Shown: piece by piece, positions 1 through 6,713 of the stretch | How positions within the stretch are numbered: the stretch's first letter is position 1 | How the letters are laid out: each line of letters starts with the position of its first letter | DNA from: an uncultured Methylococcaceae bacterium | GTDB taxonomy: Bacteria > Pseudomonadota > Gammaproteobacteria > Methylococcales > Methylomonadaceae | Assembly (NCBI GenBank): GCA_903903365.1 | Contig: CAIUYS010000095.1 | Span: 1-11,399, forward strand | DNA length: 11,399 nucleotides | Direction: 5' to 3' | Made by a program: the position numbers and the translations under genes | Notes under the pieces: generated by a model | Told to the model about the DNA's origin: nothing | What the model saw: only the letters and a program-made list of their open reading frames with translations | Database searches by the model: none

Positions 1-2211
1 AACACCGGGGTCGCGTTCGTCAAAGTCTTCGGCGAGGATGGCGGAATCGCGGTCTACTCCTAAGGTCAGTTGGGTGAGGTCATTGGAGCCGATGGAAAAG
101 CCGTCAAAATGTTCCGAGAAGGCATCAATCGAGATGACGTTATTTGGGATTTCGCACATGACATAGATTTCCAGGCCGTTTTCGCCGCGCGTTAAACCGA
201 GTTGCGCCATGTAATCTAATACTTTTTTGGCTTCCTGGACGCGGCGGCAAAACGGAATCATCAGGATGACATTGGTCAGGCCCATCACATCGCGTACCCG
301 TTTCATGGCGGCGCATTCGAGCGCAAAACCTTCTGCGTAGGCCGGATGGGTGTAACGTGACGCACCACGAAAACCGATCATGGGGTTGGGTTCATCAAAC
401 TCAAACCATCGTCCACCCAATAAGGTGGCGTATTCATTGGTTTTAAAATCGGACATTCTTACGACGACGGGTTTTGGATAAAAAGCGGCAGCAATGGTGC
501 CCACGCCTTCTGACAGGCGTTGGATAAAGAAGTCTTCGGGCTTTTCGTAGTGGCGTGTCAAGTCGTTTAGTTGCTCCCGTTCGTTGGCGTCTTGCACCTG
601 CTCTGGGTGTATCAAGGCCATTGGGTGCGCTTTGATGTATTCGGTGATAATAAATTCCATACGCGCCAAGCCTACCCCATCATTGGGTAGAAAACTGGTT
701 TTAAAGGCCAGTTCCGGATTGCCAAGATTGAGCATGATTTTGGTTTTTGGGCGCTTCAGACCGGAGAGGTCGGTAGTTTTGATTTCAAAATCAAGGATGC
801 CATCATAGACTTTGCCGTTATCGCCTTCAGCACAAGAGACGGTGACGGGTGAATTATTTTTAAGCGTTGTTGTGGCATTATCGCAACCGACTACCGCCGG
901 AACGCCCAATTCCCGTGAGATAATGGCGGCATGGCAGGTGCGACCGCCCCGATTGGTAACGATGGCTGACGCAATTTTCATCACGGGTTCCCAATCCGGC
1001 GTGGTAATGTCGGCAACCAGTACATCGCCCGGTTTAAAGCTGCACAGTTGCCCTACATTATCAATAATACGGGCGTTACCGGCGGCAATTTTACTCCCGA
1101 CTGAATGCCCGGTAACGACGGGAGTGGCTTGGCTTTTAAGGACATATTGTTCCAACACCATTCCGCTTAATTGGGACACGACGGTTTCTGGCCGCGCCTG
1201 AACAATATACAAAATGCCGTCAAGGCCGTCTTTTGCCCATTCCATATCCATCGGTTTGGCTTGCCCCGCTTTGGCGCTGTAATGCTTTTCTATTTTAATG
1301 GCATAGTCGGCAAGGGTTAAAACATCTTGATCGGTCAGGCAAAAATGGTTGCGTTCGGTAGCGGAAGTAACAATGTTACGGGTTGGCTCACGCGTGCGAC
1401 CGTCGCTATAAATCATTTTTATTTTTTTGGAACCTAAGGTGCGTTTTAATACCGCGCGATGGCCTTGCTCAAAGGTCGGTTTGTGGACATAAAATTCATC
1501 CGGATCAACCGCGCCTTGAACGACGTTTTCACCCAGACCATACGCGCCGGTGATAAAAACCACATCGCTAAAACCGGATTCTGTATCCAGAGAAAACATG
1601 ACACCGCTGGCATTTAGATCAGAGCGTACCATTTTCATGATGCCGATTGATAAGGCCAGTTTGAAATGATCAAAACCTTGGTCAACGCGGTAATGGATGG
1701 CGCGGTCAGTAAATAAACTGGCAAAACAGCGTTTACAGGCTTCCAGTAACGCCAGTTCGCCGCGTATATTAAGAAAGGTGTCTTGTTGTCCGGCAAAGCT
1801 GGCGGTAGGTAAGTCTTCGGCGGTAGCGGAGCTGCGGACTGCAACGCTCATGGTGTCACCGTATTGCTGTTGTAATTGCGCGTAGGCTTTTAGTATTTGG
1901 TCTTCAAGGTCGGCGGGGAAGGGCGCCGCATAGATAATCTCGCGGGCTTTAAGCGCACGTCTGGCAAGATCGCCGACATCTTCAGGATTTAGGTCATCCA
2001 GTGCCTGATGCAGAAGTTGCCAGGCTCCGGCTTGTTCCAGTAAATAACGGTAGGCTTCTGCGGTCACGGCAAAACCGTTGGGTATTTGAATACCTTGGGG
2101 GGTTAATTCACGGTACATTTCACCCAACGAGGCATTTTTGCCGCCGACCAGCGGCACATCGTCTAGCGTTAATTCATTAAACCAACGGATATAATTTGTT
2201 TGTGTGGACAT
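1..2211 (-). CDS. ppsA: Phosphoenolpyruvate synthase (pyruvate, water dikinase), 3' end missing
   Basis: Makes PEP from pyruvate, ATP and water (giving AMP and phosphate), feeding gluconeogenesis in the cytoplasm. My reverse-strand translation gives 737 codons with no interruption in the stretches I checked; E. coli PpsA has 792 residues, so about 55-65 C-terminal residues lie beyond the left edge. The N-terminal ATP-binding domain begins with VGGKNASLGEM (near residues 22-32) and contains AVRSSATAEDLP and ASFAGQQDTFLN. The swivel domain has GGRTCHAAIISREL with the phospho-acceptor His at about residue 427 (His421 in E. coli). The C-terminal barrel shows GVGLARMEF, PMIGFRGASRY and GSNDLTQLTLGVDRDS. 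The expected catalytic Cys (Cys751 in E. coli) is outside the window. Relative to E. coli there is a short insertion (SAKAGQA) before the PMDMEWAKDG motif. The ATG at 2211 is preceded by AAGGA at good spacing. It is divergent from birA. Confidence 0.97.
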   Translation of the reverse strand, partial: MSTQTNYIRWFNELTLDDVPLVGGKNASLGEMYRELTPQGIQIPNGFAVTAEAYRYLLEQAGAWQLLHQALDDLNPEDVGDLARRALKAREIIYAAPFPADLEDQILKAYAQLQQQYGDTMSVAVRSSATAEDLPTASFAGQQDTFLNIRGELALLEACKRCFASLFTDRAIHYRVDQGFDHFKLALSIGIMKMVRSDLNASGVMFSLDTESGFSDVVFITGAYGLGENVVQGAVDPDEFYVHKPTFEQGHRAVLKRTLGSKKIKMIYSDGRTREPTRNIVTSATERNHFCLTDQDVLTLADYAIKIEKHYSAKAGQAKPMDMEWAKDGLDGILYIVQARPETVVSQLSGMVLEQYVLKSQATPVVTGHSVGSKIAAGNARIIDNVGQLCSFKPGDVLVADITTPDWEPVMKIASAIVTNRGGRTCHAAIISRELGVPAVVGCDNATTTLKNNSPVTVSCAEGDNGKVYDGILDFEIKTTDLSGLKRPKTKIMLNLGNPELAFKTSFLPNDGVGLARMEFIITEYIKAHPMALIHPEQVQDANEREQLNDLTRHYEKPEDFFIQRLSEGVGTIAAAFYPKPVVVRMSDFKTNEYATLLGGRWFEFDEPNPMIGFRGASRYTHPAYAEGFALECAAMKRVRDVMGLTNVILMIPFCRRVQEAKKVLDYMAQLGLTRGENGLEIYVMCEIPNNVISIDAFSEHFDGFSIGSNDLTQLTLGVDRDSAILAEDFDERDPGV

Positions 2212-2457
2212 TGTATTTTCCTTAAGGGCGTTCCTCGTGTGTGTTTATACGTGCCACGGTTACACTGACTTGCGGAAAATTCGGTGTGGGTTTGATGTAT
2301 TAAAAATCCGCTGTGGTGTGTGCGTGCATTATTAGGTCAAGTTTCTAAAGTGAGGGGATAAAAAGCAAATCATATACAGTTCTATAAACGGGAGCAAGAA
2401 GCAAATCAGTATTTAAGGTGCGTACTGATGGATGCAGAGTAACAGCCGCTTTAATTA

Positions 2458-2488
2458 TCGACTATATTGGCGCTGGTTGACGTATAAT
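2458..2488 (+). promoter_or_regulatory. Candidate sigma70 promoter for birA-coaX
   Basis: A perfect -10 hexamer TATAAT lies at 2483-2488. The best -35 is only TCGACT at 2458-2463 with a long 19-bp spacer, so the assignment rests on the -10. A TTGACG (2477-2482) directly abuts the TATAAT and could instead be the -35 of a second, overlapping promoter with a poor -10 (TAAAGG, 2500-2505). Either would start transcription about 20-90 bp upstream of the 2525-2588 hairpin, placing the hairpin in the birA leader. Confidence 0.4.
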
Positions 2489-2524
2489 TCTCTGAATTTT
2501 AAAGGCTACCGGTAACAGGCCTAT

Positions 2525-2588
2525 TCACCACGAAGACACGAAGGACACGAAGAAAGAAAACTTCGTGTCCTTCGTGTCTTCGTGGTGA
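2525..2588. repeat. Perfect 28-bp inverted repeat (hairpin) built of CACGAAG units
   Basis: Left arm 2525-2552 and right arm 2561-2588 are exact reverse complements over 28 bp, separated by the 8-nt loop AAAGAAAA (2553-2560). Each arm is itself a threefold 9-nt tandem: ACCACGAAG, ACACGAAGG, ACACGAAGA on the left, mirrored as CTTCGTGT units on the right. No U-run follows the hairpin on either strand, so it does not look like an intrinsic terminator. From memory, very similar TTCGTGTCTTCGTGG palindromes recur between genes in many environmental bacteria; that is recollection, not a search. It ends 17 nt before the first possible birA start codon and 65 nt before the preferred one. Confidence 0.9.
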
Positions 2589-2653
2589 TGATCTTTTGAG
2601 ATTTATTGACGGACCAAATAAATCTCACTCTTTCGATTTTAAAGATAAAACCC

Positions 2654-3652
2654 GTGCTTATTTCTGATAAACAAAAAAAAATCCTTACGCAGTTGGCGGA
2701 TGGTGAATTTCATTCCGGAACTGAATTAGCCGAGGTGCTGGGTGTGAGTCGCTCCGCTATCTGTAAACAATTAAGCGGCTTGACTGCTTTGGGGCTACAT
2801 CATTCGGCAGTCAGTGGTAAAGGCTATCGGTTGGATAAACCGTTGGAATTATTGGTGCAGTCAGAAATCAATGCCCTTCTTACCGAACAGAATAAGGCGC
2901 TTGTTTCAACGCTGGAAATTCATGACAGCCTTGATTCCACCAACAGTTATCTGATGGCGCATTCCCGTAACAATGCCGAATCCGGTTTTGTTTGTTTTGC
3001 CGAGCATCAAACAGCGGGTAAAGGCAGGCGAGGGCGGCAATGGGTTTCACCTTATGGCAGTAATATTTATGTCTCCCTGCTCTGGCGTTTTCAACAAGGC
3101 GGTATTGCGAGTACGGCAGGCTTAAGTCTGGCTATCGGCGTCGCTGTTATCAGGGCTTTAAAAGAGCAGGGTATCAATGAGGTTGGCTTAAAGTGGCCCA
3201 ATGATATTTACAGTCAGGGTAAAAAATTGGGCGGTATACTCATTGAAGTTTCAGGTGAAGCGGATGGCCCCTGTGCCGCTGTTATTGGCTTGGGCTTAAA
3301 TCTGTTTTTACCTGAACACCAAGCGCAAACCATCACGCAGGCTTGGACTGATTTGACCCAAATTAGCGGCGAAAATCCGGTACTTAGAAATCAACTGGCG
3401 GGAAGTGTTTTAAACCAAATACTCGCCATTGTGAACGGCTTTGAAACGGTTGGCATTAACGCATATCTTGATGAATGGCGCAGCTATGACTGTTTAAAAG
3501 GCAAATCGGCAACGTTGTTTATTGGTCAGCAACAAATTGAAGGTATTGTTGAAGGGATTGATGATAAGGGTCTGTTATTGATTAAAAAACAGGATGGCAC
3601 GGTGCAGGCTTTTGCTTCGGGTGAAGTAAGTTTTAGCGCGGCAACGTTATGA
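2654..3652 (+). CDS. birA: Bifunctional biotin-[acetyl-CoA-carboxylase] ligase / biotin operon repressor BirA
   Basis: Activates biotin with ATP to biotinyl-5'-AMP and attaches it to the biotin carrier protein of acetyl-CoA carboxylase; members with an N-terminal helix-turn-helix also repress biotin genes. From the start chosen here the protein has 332 residues. A winged-helix domain covers about 1-65 (GEFHSGTELAEVLGVSRSAI). The catalytic core has the biotinyl-AMP-binding loop GKGRRGRQW at about 122-130, KWPND at 180-184 and KKLGGILIE at about 190-198. The C-terminal SH3-like domain runs from about 280. Start choice: the frame is open from a TTG at 2606 (weak GAG five nt before it), which would add 16 residues. 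The GTG at 2654 gives an N-terminus that aligns residue for residue with E. coli BirA up to GEFHSG, so I prefer it, although its ribosome site is weak. It overlaps coaX by 4 bp. The HTH suggests it is a repressor too, but no biotin genes are visible here. Confidence 0.95.
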   Translation: MLISDKQKKILTQLADGEFHSGTELAEVLGVSRSAICKQLSGLTALGLHHSAVSGKGYRLDKPLELLVQSEINALLTEQNKALVSTLEIHDSLDSTNSYLMAHSRNNAESGFVCFAEHQTAGKGRRGRQWVSPYGSNIYVSLLWRFQQGGIASTAGLSLAIGVAVIRALKEQGINEVGLKWPNDIYSQGKKLGGILIEVSGEADGPCAAVIGLGLNLFLPEHQAQTITQAWTDLTQISGENPVLRNQLAGSVLNQILAIVNGFETVGINAYLDEWRSYDCLKGKSATLFIGQQQIEGIVEGIDDKGLLLIKKQDGTVQAFASGEVSFSAATL

Positions 3653-4446
3653 ATTTATTGATTGATAGCGGTAATACCCGACTCAAATGGGCACTTGTGC
3701 AAGAGGACGGAGTGATTGCCAGTCATGCGCTGGTTAATCAATTAATTACCCGGCAACAACTGCTTGAAACGTGGAGGCCGCTAACGCCACCCAAGCGCCT
3801 TGCCATTGCCTGTGTTGGTTCGACACCGTTGTTGGCGTTGGTGATGGCCGTACTCGCCGAGCTGTGGCCGACTCTTGAAATTATTCACGTAACCGCTCAA
3901 GCTCATGCCTTTGGTGTGGTCAACGCGTATCAACAACCTGAAAAATTGGGCGTTGATCGCTGGTTGGCGCTGGTCGCGGTGCGTAACCTTTATAAAAATC
4001 CTGCCTGTATTGTTGATTGCGGCACCGCAATCACGGTTGATTTGCTGGATGCCGATGGTAACCATCAAGGTGGCCTGATTAGCCCTGGTTTAACACTGAT
4101 GAAGCATTCTTTGGCGACCGGGACTGCCGCACTGCCATTTAATGAAGCAAACCATGGGGTTGGTCCTGCCACTTTTACCGAAGCCGCTATTTATAGCGGC
4201 ACCTTGGCTGCCGCTGTCGGTTTGATTGAGCAGGTGTTAAGCAAGCAACCCAACGCACTCTCTTTAATTTTAACCGGTGGCGATGCTGAAATTATCGCTG
4301 CACAGCTTAATAACAAACCAATTATTGATCGTGATTTGGTGCTGCTTGGCTTGGCAGTGGTTCTGGGAGTTTATGGGGCAGATGGTGATTTAAAAGATCA
4401 AAGCTCACCGGATTTTAAGAAAAAATGTAGAATGGGCGGCGAATAA
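3649..4446 (+). CDS. coaX: Type III pantothenate kinase CoaX
   Basis: Phosphorylates pantothenate with ATP to 4'-phosphopantothenate, the first committed step of coenzyme A synthesis. It belongs to the ASKHA (actin/hexokinase-like) fold, and the type III family is known to be insensitive to CoA feedback and to need a monovalent cation. Visible motifs: DSGNTRLKW at 6-14 (phosphate loop), GVDRW at 101-105 with Asp103 as the likely catalytic base, IVDCGTAITVD at 121-131, GGLISPGL at 141-148, and LTGGDAE near 208-214. At 265 residues it is slightly longer than usual. The last 20 or so residues (from about 245) form a charged tail after the expected end of the fold. The ATG lies inside the birA stop (ATGA overlap, 3649-3652), implying translational coupling. 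birA-coaX pairing is a recurring arrangement in bacteria. Confidence 0.96.
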   Translation: MNLLIDSGNTRLKWALVQEDGVIASHALVNQLITRQQLLETWRPLTPPKRLAIACVGSTPLLALVMAVLAELWPTLEIIHVTAQAHAFGVVNAYQQPEKLGVDRWLALVAVRNLYKNPACIVDCGTAITVDLLDADGNHQGGLISPGLTLMKHSLATGTAALPFNEANHGVGPATFTEAAIYSGTLAAAVGLIEQVLSKQPNALSLILTGGDAEIIAAQLNNKPIIDRDLVLLGLAVVLGVYGADGDLKDQSSPDFKKKCRMGGE

Positions 4447-4755
4447 TAGAATATGATGCTTTGTTTGATTGATCAAGTGATTGGTTTTTTTGTCATTGAT
4501 GCTTGCAAAGCCCTGTCGTTTAGTCGCGGAATGTAAGGATGTGCGTAACGATTCAGATTTTAAAAAATAGAACACATATGAGGGAAGATTCTCAATCTTC
4601 GACTAAAAAAATCCGTTGAAATCCGTATAATCTGTGTCATCCGTGTTCTATGATTGAAGCCAATTTTACCGGGTAGTTACCGTTGTGCTTGATTTCAATT
4701 AAGATGATTGACCTTCATTTCATTAGTAAATCCATGATTACCAACACTATAAAAC
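4447..4755. other. Gene-free region between coaX and the lipoprotein gene
   Basis: About 309 bp without a plausible coding frame. A run of seven T (4485-4491) follows coaX but has no convincing GC-rich stem before it, so a terminator cannot be claimed. The middle (4567-4651) is a repeat element described separately. A TTGACC at 4708-4713 with CATGAT at 4733-4738 (19-bp spacer) is a weak candidate promoter for the lipoprotein gene. Confidence 0.6.
4567..4651. repeat. 85-bp intergenic repeat element with short terminal inverted repeats and ATCCGTG-type units
   Basis: The ends are a 9-bp inverted repeat, ATAGAACAC (4567-4575) and GTGTTCTAT (4643-4651). The right half is a degenerate tandem: ATCCG at 4611, ATCCG at 4621, ATCTG at 4630 and ATCCG at 4639, a period of 10, 9 and 9 nt. 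The left half holds a small hairpin, GAAGATT (4584-4590) and AATCTTC (4594-4600) with loop CTC. From memory, ATCCGTGTTCTAT-like intergenic repeats are scattered through many environmental genomes. The design (short tandem units inside a palindromic frame) resembles the 2525-2588 element, though the sequence differs. No coding capacity. Confidence 0.65.
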
Positions 4756-5568
4756 ATGCTAATTAAACGACTTATTTTGATTTTAACATTACCTTCTTTT
4801 CTTGCCGGGTGTTCTGAGTTTTTTGGTTCTCAACCTCCGGCACCAGTCTATGGAAACGGCTCAACGGTTTCCGGTAAAACCAAACCTGCCTTGCCAAAGC
4901 GAAAGCCGAAAGTACAGAAACCCAAAAAAGTTGAGCCAATAATTGAAGAATCTACGGAGATAGTTAAAACCAAACCACTTCAGGAGTTTGTTCCAACATC
5001 AGTACCGCTGGAAGCCTTGGAGCCAGAACCATTAGCGCCAGAACAGCAGCAGCAAGGACTGGAAGCTTTGGCGCCAGAGCAGGGTGGGGTTGCACCTGAA
5101 CAAGGTACTTCAGCACCCGAGCAAGAACCGACAAAATCTGATACCAGTCCAAGTCAGGAGCCGGTGGTCATTGCTTCCAAGCCTGAGTTTTTGGCACCAC
5201 CACCGTCCTTGCCTCCGGCTTTTGAGCCATTAGAAACGTTTGCGCCTTTATCGCCGGCGGTTAGCGCCTTAGCCTTGGCGGCCGCCCAAAACAGCAAGTC
5301 GGGGAATATTGAGTCAGCAACGACGACTATTGAACGGGCTATTAGAATTGAGCCTCGCAATGCAACTTTGTATTATAAGTTGGCGTTATTAAAGCTAAAA
5401 CAGTCAAAACCCCGGTTGGCAGAAGATCTTGCAAAAAAAGCCGCGTTATTGGCTTCTAATGATGCGGAGCTTAAGAAACATAGCTGGTTATTGGTTGCCA
5501 GAGCAAGAGAAATGCAGGGTGACTTAGCGGGCGGCAAAGAAGCCAGAGCTAAGGCCGGCAAGTTTTAA
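4756..5568 (+). CDS. Outer-membrane-type lipoprotein with P/E/Q-rich linker and C-terminal TPR-like domain
   Basis: I do not recognise a named family. The N-terminus is a lipoprotein signal: KR at 4-5, a hydrophobic stretch, then the lipobox LAGC with Cys19 as the lipidation site. Ser at the +2 position predicts sorting to the outer membrane by the Lol system (known rule; inference here). Residues 25-165 are low-complexity: a basic patch (KPALPKRKPKVQKPKK, 43-58), then Pro/Glu/Gln-rich sequence with four APEQ repeats at 94, 106, 113 and 120, probably a flexible periplasmic tether. Residues 170-268 form about three helix-pair repeats of TPR type (for example IESATTTIERAIRIEPRNAT and PRLAEDLAKKAALLASNDAE). 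The role is probably protein-protein scaffolding at the envelope, but no function is shown. The start ATG has no clear Shine-Dalgarno sequence, and no better in-frame start exists. It lies 87 bp upstream of recA in the same direction, without an obvious terminator between them. Confidence 0.85.
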   Translation: MLIKRLILILTLPSFLAGCSEFFGSQPPAPVYGNGSTVSGKTKPALPKRKPKVQKPKKVEPIIEESTEIVKTKPLQEFVPTSVPLEALEPEPLAPEQQQQGLEALAPEQGGVAPEQGTSAPEQEPTKSDTSPSQEPVVIASKPEFLAPPPSLPPAFEPLETFAPLSPAVSALALAAAQNSKSGNIESATTTIERAIRIEPRNATLYYKLALLKLKQSKPRLAEDLAKKAALLASNDAELKKHSWLLVARAREMQGDLAGGKEARAKAGKF

Positions 5569-5599
5569 TCAGAGATTGCTACCCGAACCCCGGTGTCTA

Positions 5600-5608
5600 T
5601 GTGATAAT
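5600..5608 (+). promoter_or_regulatory. Candidate extended -10 promoter of recA
   Basis: TGTGATAAT at 5600-5608 combines a TGn extension with GATAAT (five of six matches to TATAAT). No good -35 is seen at 16-18 bp, which extended -10 promoters tolerate. Transcription would begin near 5614-5616, about 40 nt before the recA ATG. It is the only sigma70-like signal I find between the lipoprotein gene and recA. Confidence 0.35.
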
Positions 5609-5621
5609 AATTGGATCAATT
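5609..5621. promoter_or_regulatory. Dyad AATTG-GAT-CAATT at the predicted recA transcription start
   Basis: Two 5-bp inverted half sites with a 3-bp spacer lie directly downstream of the candidate -10, a typical operator position. It is unlike the gammaproteobacterial LexA box (CTGT-N8-ACAG), which I do not find anywhere in 5569-5655. A short AT-rich dyad can occur by chance, so the operator role is speculative. Confidence 0.25.
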
Positions 5622-5655
5622 GGTCGACATTTTTTTAACCTACAAGGTAATAATA

Positions 5656-6687
5656 ATGGATGAGAATAAAAAGAAAGCACTAGGCGCAGCCCTGATGCAG
5701 ATAGAAAAGCAGTTTGGTAAAGGCTCTGTGATGCGTATGGGTGACGTGGCTGCATCCCGTGATATTGATGTGGTTTCTACGGGGTCTTTAGGGCTGGATA
5801 TTGCGCTGGGTTGTGGCGGTTTGCCGCGTGGTCGTGTGGTTGAGATTTATGGCCCTGAATCATCCGGTAAAACAACACTGACCTTGCAAGTAATTGCTGA
5901 AATGCAAAAGCTGGGTGGAACGGCTGCTTTTGTTGATGCGGAACATGCCTTGGATCCAAGCTATGCTGAAAAAATCGGTGTTAATGTCGATGAATTGCTG
6001 GTTTCTCAACCGGATACCGGTGAGCAGGCTTTGGAAATTACCGATATGCTGGTGCGTTCGGGCGCCGTTGATGTAGTCGTTATTGATTCTGTGGCGGCCT
6101 TAACACCCAAAGCCGAGATTGAAGGCGATATGGGTGATTCCCACATGGGCTTGCAAGCGCGATTGATGTCGCAGGCGCTAAGAAAATTAACGGGTAATAT
6201 TAAACGCTCCAACACCTTGGTTATTTTTATTAATCAGATCAGGATGAAAATCGGGGTTATGTTCGGTAGTCCTGAAACGACAACCGGCGGTAACGCGCTT
6301 AAGTTTTATGCGTCAGTGCGTCTGGATATTCGTCGGATTGGCGCCGTAAAAAAAGGCGATGAAATTATCGGTAATGAAACCCGTGTAAAGGTGGTAAAAA
6401 ACAAAGTGGCACCGCCTTTTAGACAAGCCGAGTTTGAAATTTTATACGGCGAAGGCATTTCCTTTCTGGGCGAACTGGTTGATCTGGGCGTGAGTTACGG
6501 TTTTATTCAAAAAGCCGGTTCCTGGTATAGTTATGGCGATGAAAAAATCGGTCAGGGAAAAGAAAATGTAAAAGTTTTCTTAAAAGAAAATCCTGAAAAA
6601 GCGAAAGAGATTGAAGTCAAAATAAGGACAGAGGCTTTTAAAAAGGCTCTGCCTGTTATTGAAGCGCCTGTGGATGATGAAATTTAA
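5656..6687 (+). CDS. recA: Recombinase RecA
   Basis: ATP-dependent DNA strand-exchange protein that forms filaments on single-stranded DNA, drives homologous recombination and repair, and stimulates LexA self-cleavage in the SOS response. It has 343 residues (E. coli 353), with the key residues at E. coli positions: Walker A GPESSGKT at 66-73, Glu96, Walker B VVVIDS with Asp144, loop 2 with Gln194 (FINQIRMKIGVMFG), and Lys216/Phe217 at the subunit interface. There is no intein. The C-terminal tail is short and only mildly acidic (PVDDEI) compared with the long acidic tail of E. coli RecA, which is known to damp its activity. Start: the frame is open back to a TTG at 5611, but the ATG at 5656 has AAGG eight nt upstream and gives the family's N-terminus (MDENKKKALGAAL). 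It heads the recA-recX-alaS-lysC cluster. Confidence 0.99.
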   Translation: MDENKKKALGAALMQIEKQFGKGSVMRMGDVAASRDIDVVSTGSLGLDIALGCGGLPRGRVVEIYGPESSGKTTLTLQVIAEMQKLGGTAAFVDAEHALDPSYAEKIGVNVDELLVSQPDTGEQALEITDMLVRSGAVDVVVIDSVAALTPKAEIEGDMGDSHMGLQARLMSQALRKLTGNIKRSNTLVIFINQIRMKIGVMFGSPETTTGGNALKFYASVRLDIRRIGAVKKGDEIIGNETRVKVVKNKVAPPFRQAEFEILYGEGISFLGELVDLGVSYGFIQKAGSWYSYGDEKIGQGKENVKVFLKENPEKAKEIEVKIRTEAFKKALPVIEAPVDDEI

Positions 6688-6713
6688 AGCAACGTGATTT
6701 ATTCATCCCCAAA

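Larger units (their letters stand above)
2212..2653. other. Divergent intergenic region, ppsA / birA
   Basis: About 440 bp with no convincing gene on either strand. It must hold the ppsA promoter (reading left) and the birA promoter (reading right). For ppsA the only visible core signals are weak, for example TATAAA on the minus strand near 2244-2249 without a good -35. For birA there is a perfect TATAAT at 2483-2488. A 10-bp direct repeat AAGCAAATCA occurs at 2363-2372 and 2399-2408 (36 bp apart) with no known meaning. The right part carries the perfect inverted repeat 2525-2588. Confidence 0.7.

Noticed and set aside
584..1201. Open frames on the plus strand at 584-808 and 812-1201 (also 1697-1885)
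   Set aside because: They lie opposite ppsA, whose minus-strand translation is a well-conserved enzyme throughout; their predicted proteins show no recognisable family features.
2525..2588. CRISPR-like or intrinsic terminator reading of the CACGAAG repeat
   Set aside because: Units are contiguous 9-mers in a palindrome with no spacers, and no U-run follows on either strand. A terminator would also make little sense between divergent genes.
4485..4491. T-run after coaX as an intrinsic terminator
   Set aside because: No complementary GC-containing stem could be found immediately before it.
4584..4600. GAAGATT-CTC-AATCTTC as a coaX terminator
   Set aside because: The stem is 7 bp and AT-rich, is followed by A-rich rather than T-rich sequence on the plus strand, and sits inside the repeat element.
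5611..5655. N-terminal extension of RecA from a TTG at 5611
   Set aside because: The ATG at 5656 has a proper ribosome site and gives the standard RecA N-terminus with E. coli residue numbering; the extension is leader sequence.
5656..6687. Intein or intron insertion in recA
   Set aside because: The protein is continuous at normal length, with all catalytic motifs at standard positions.
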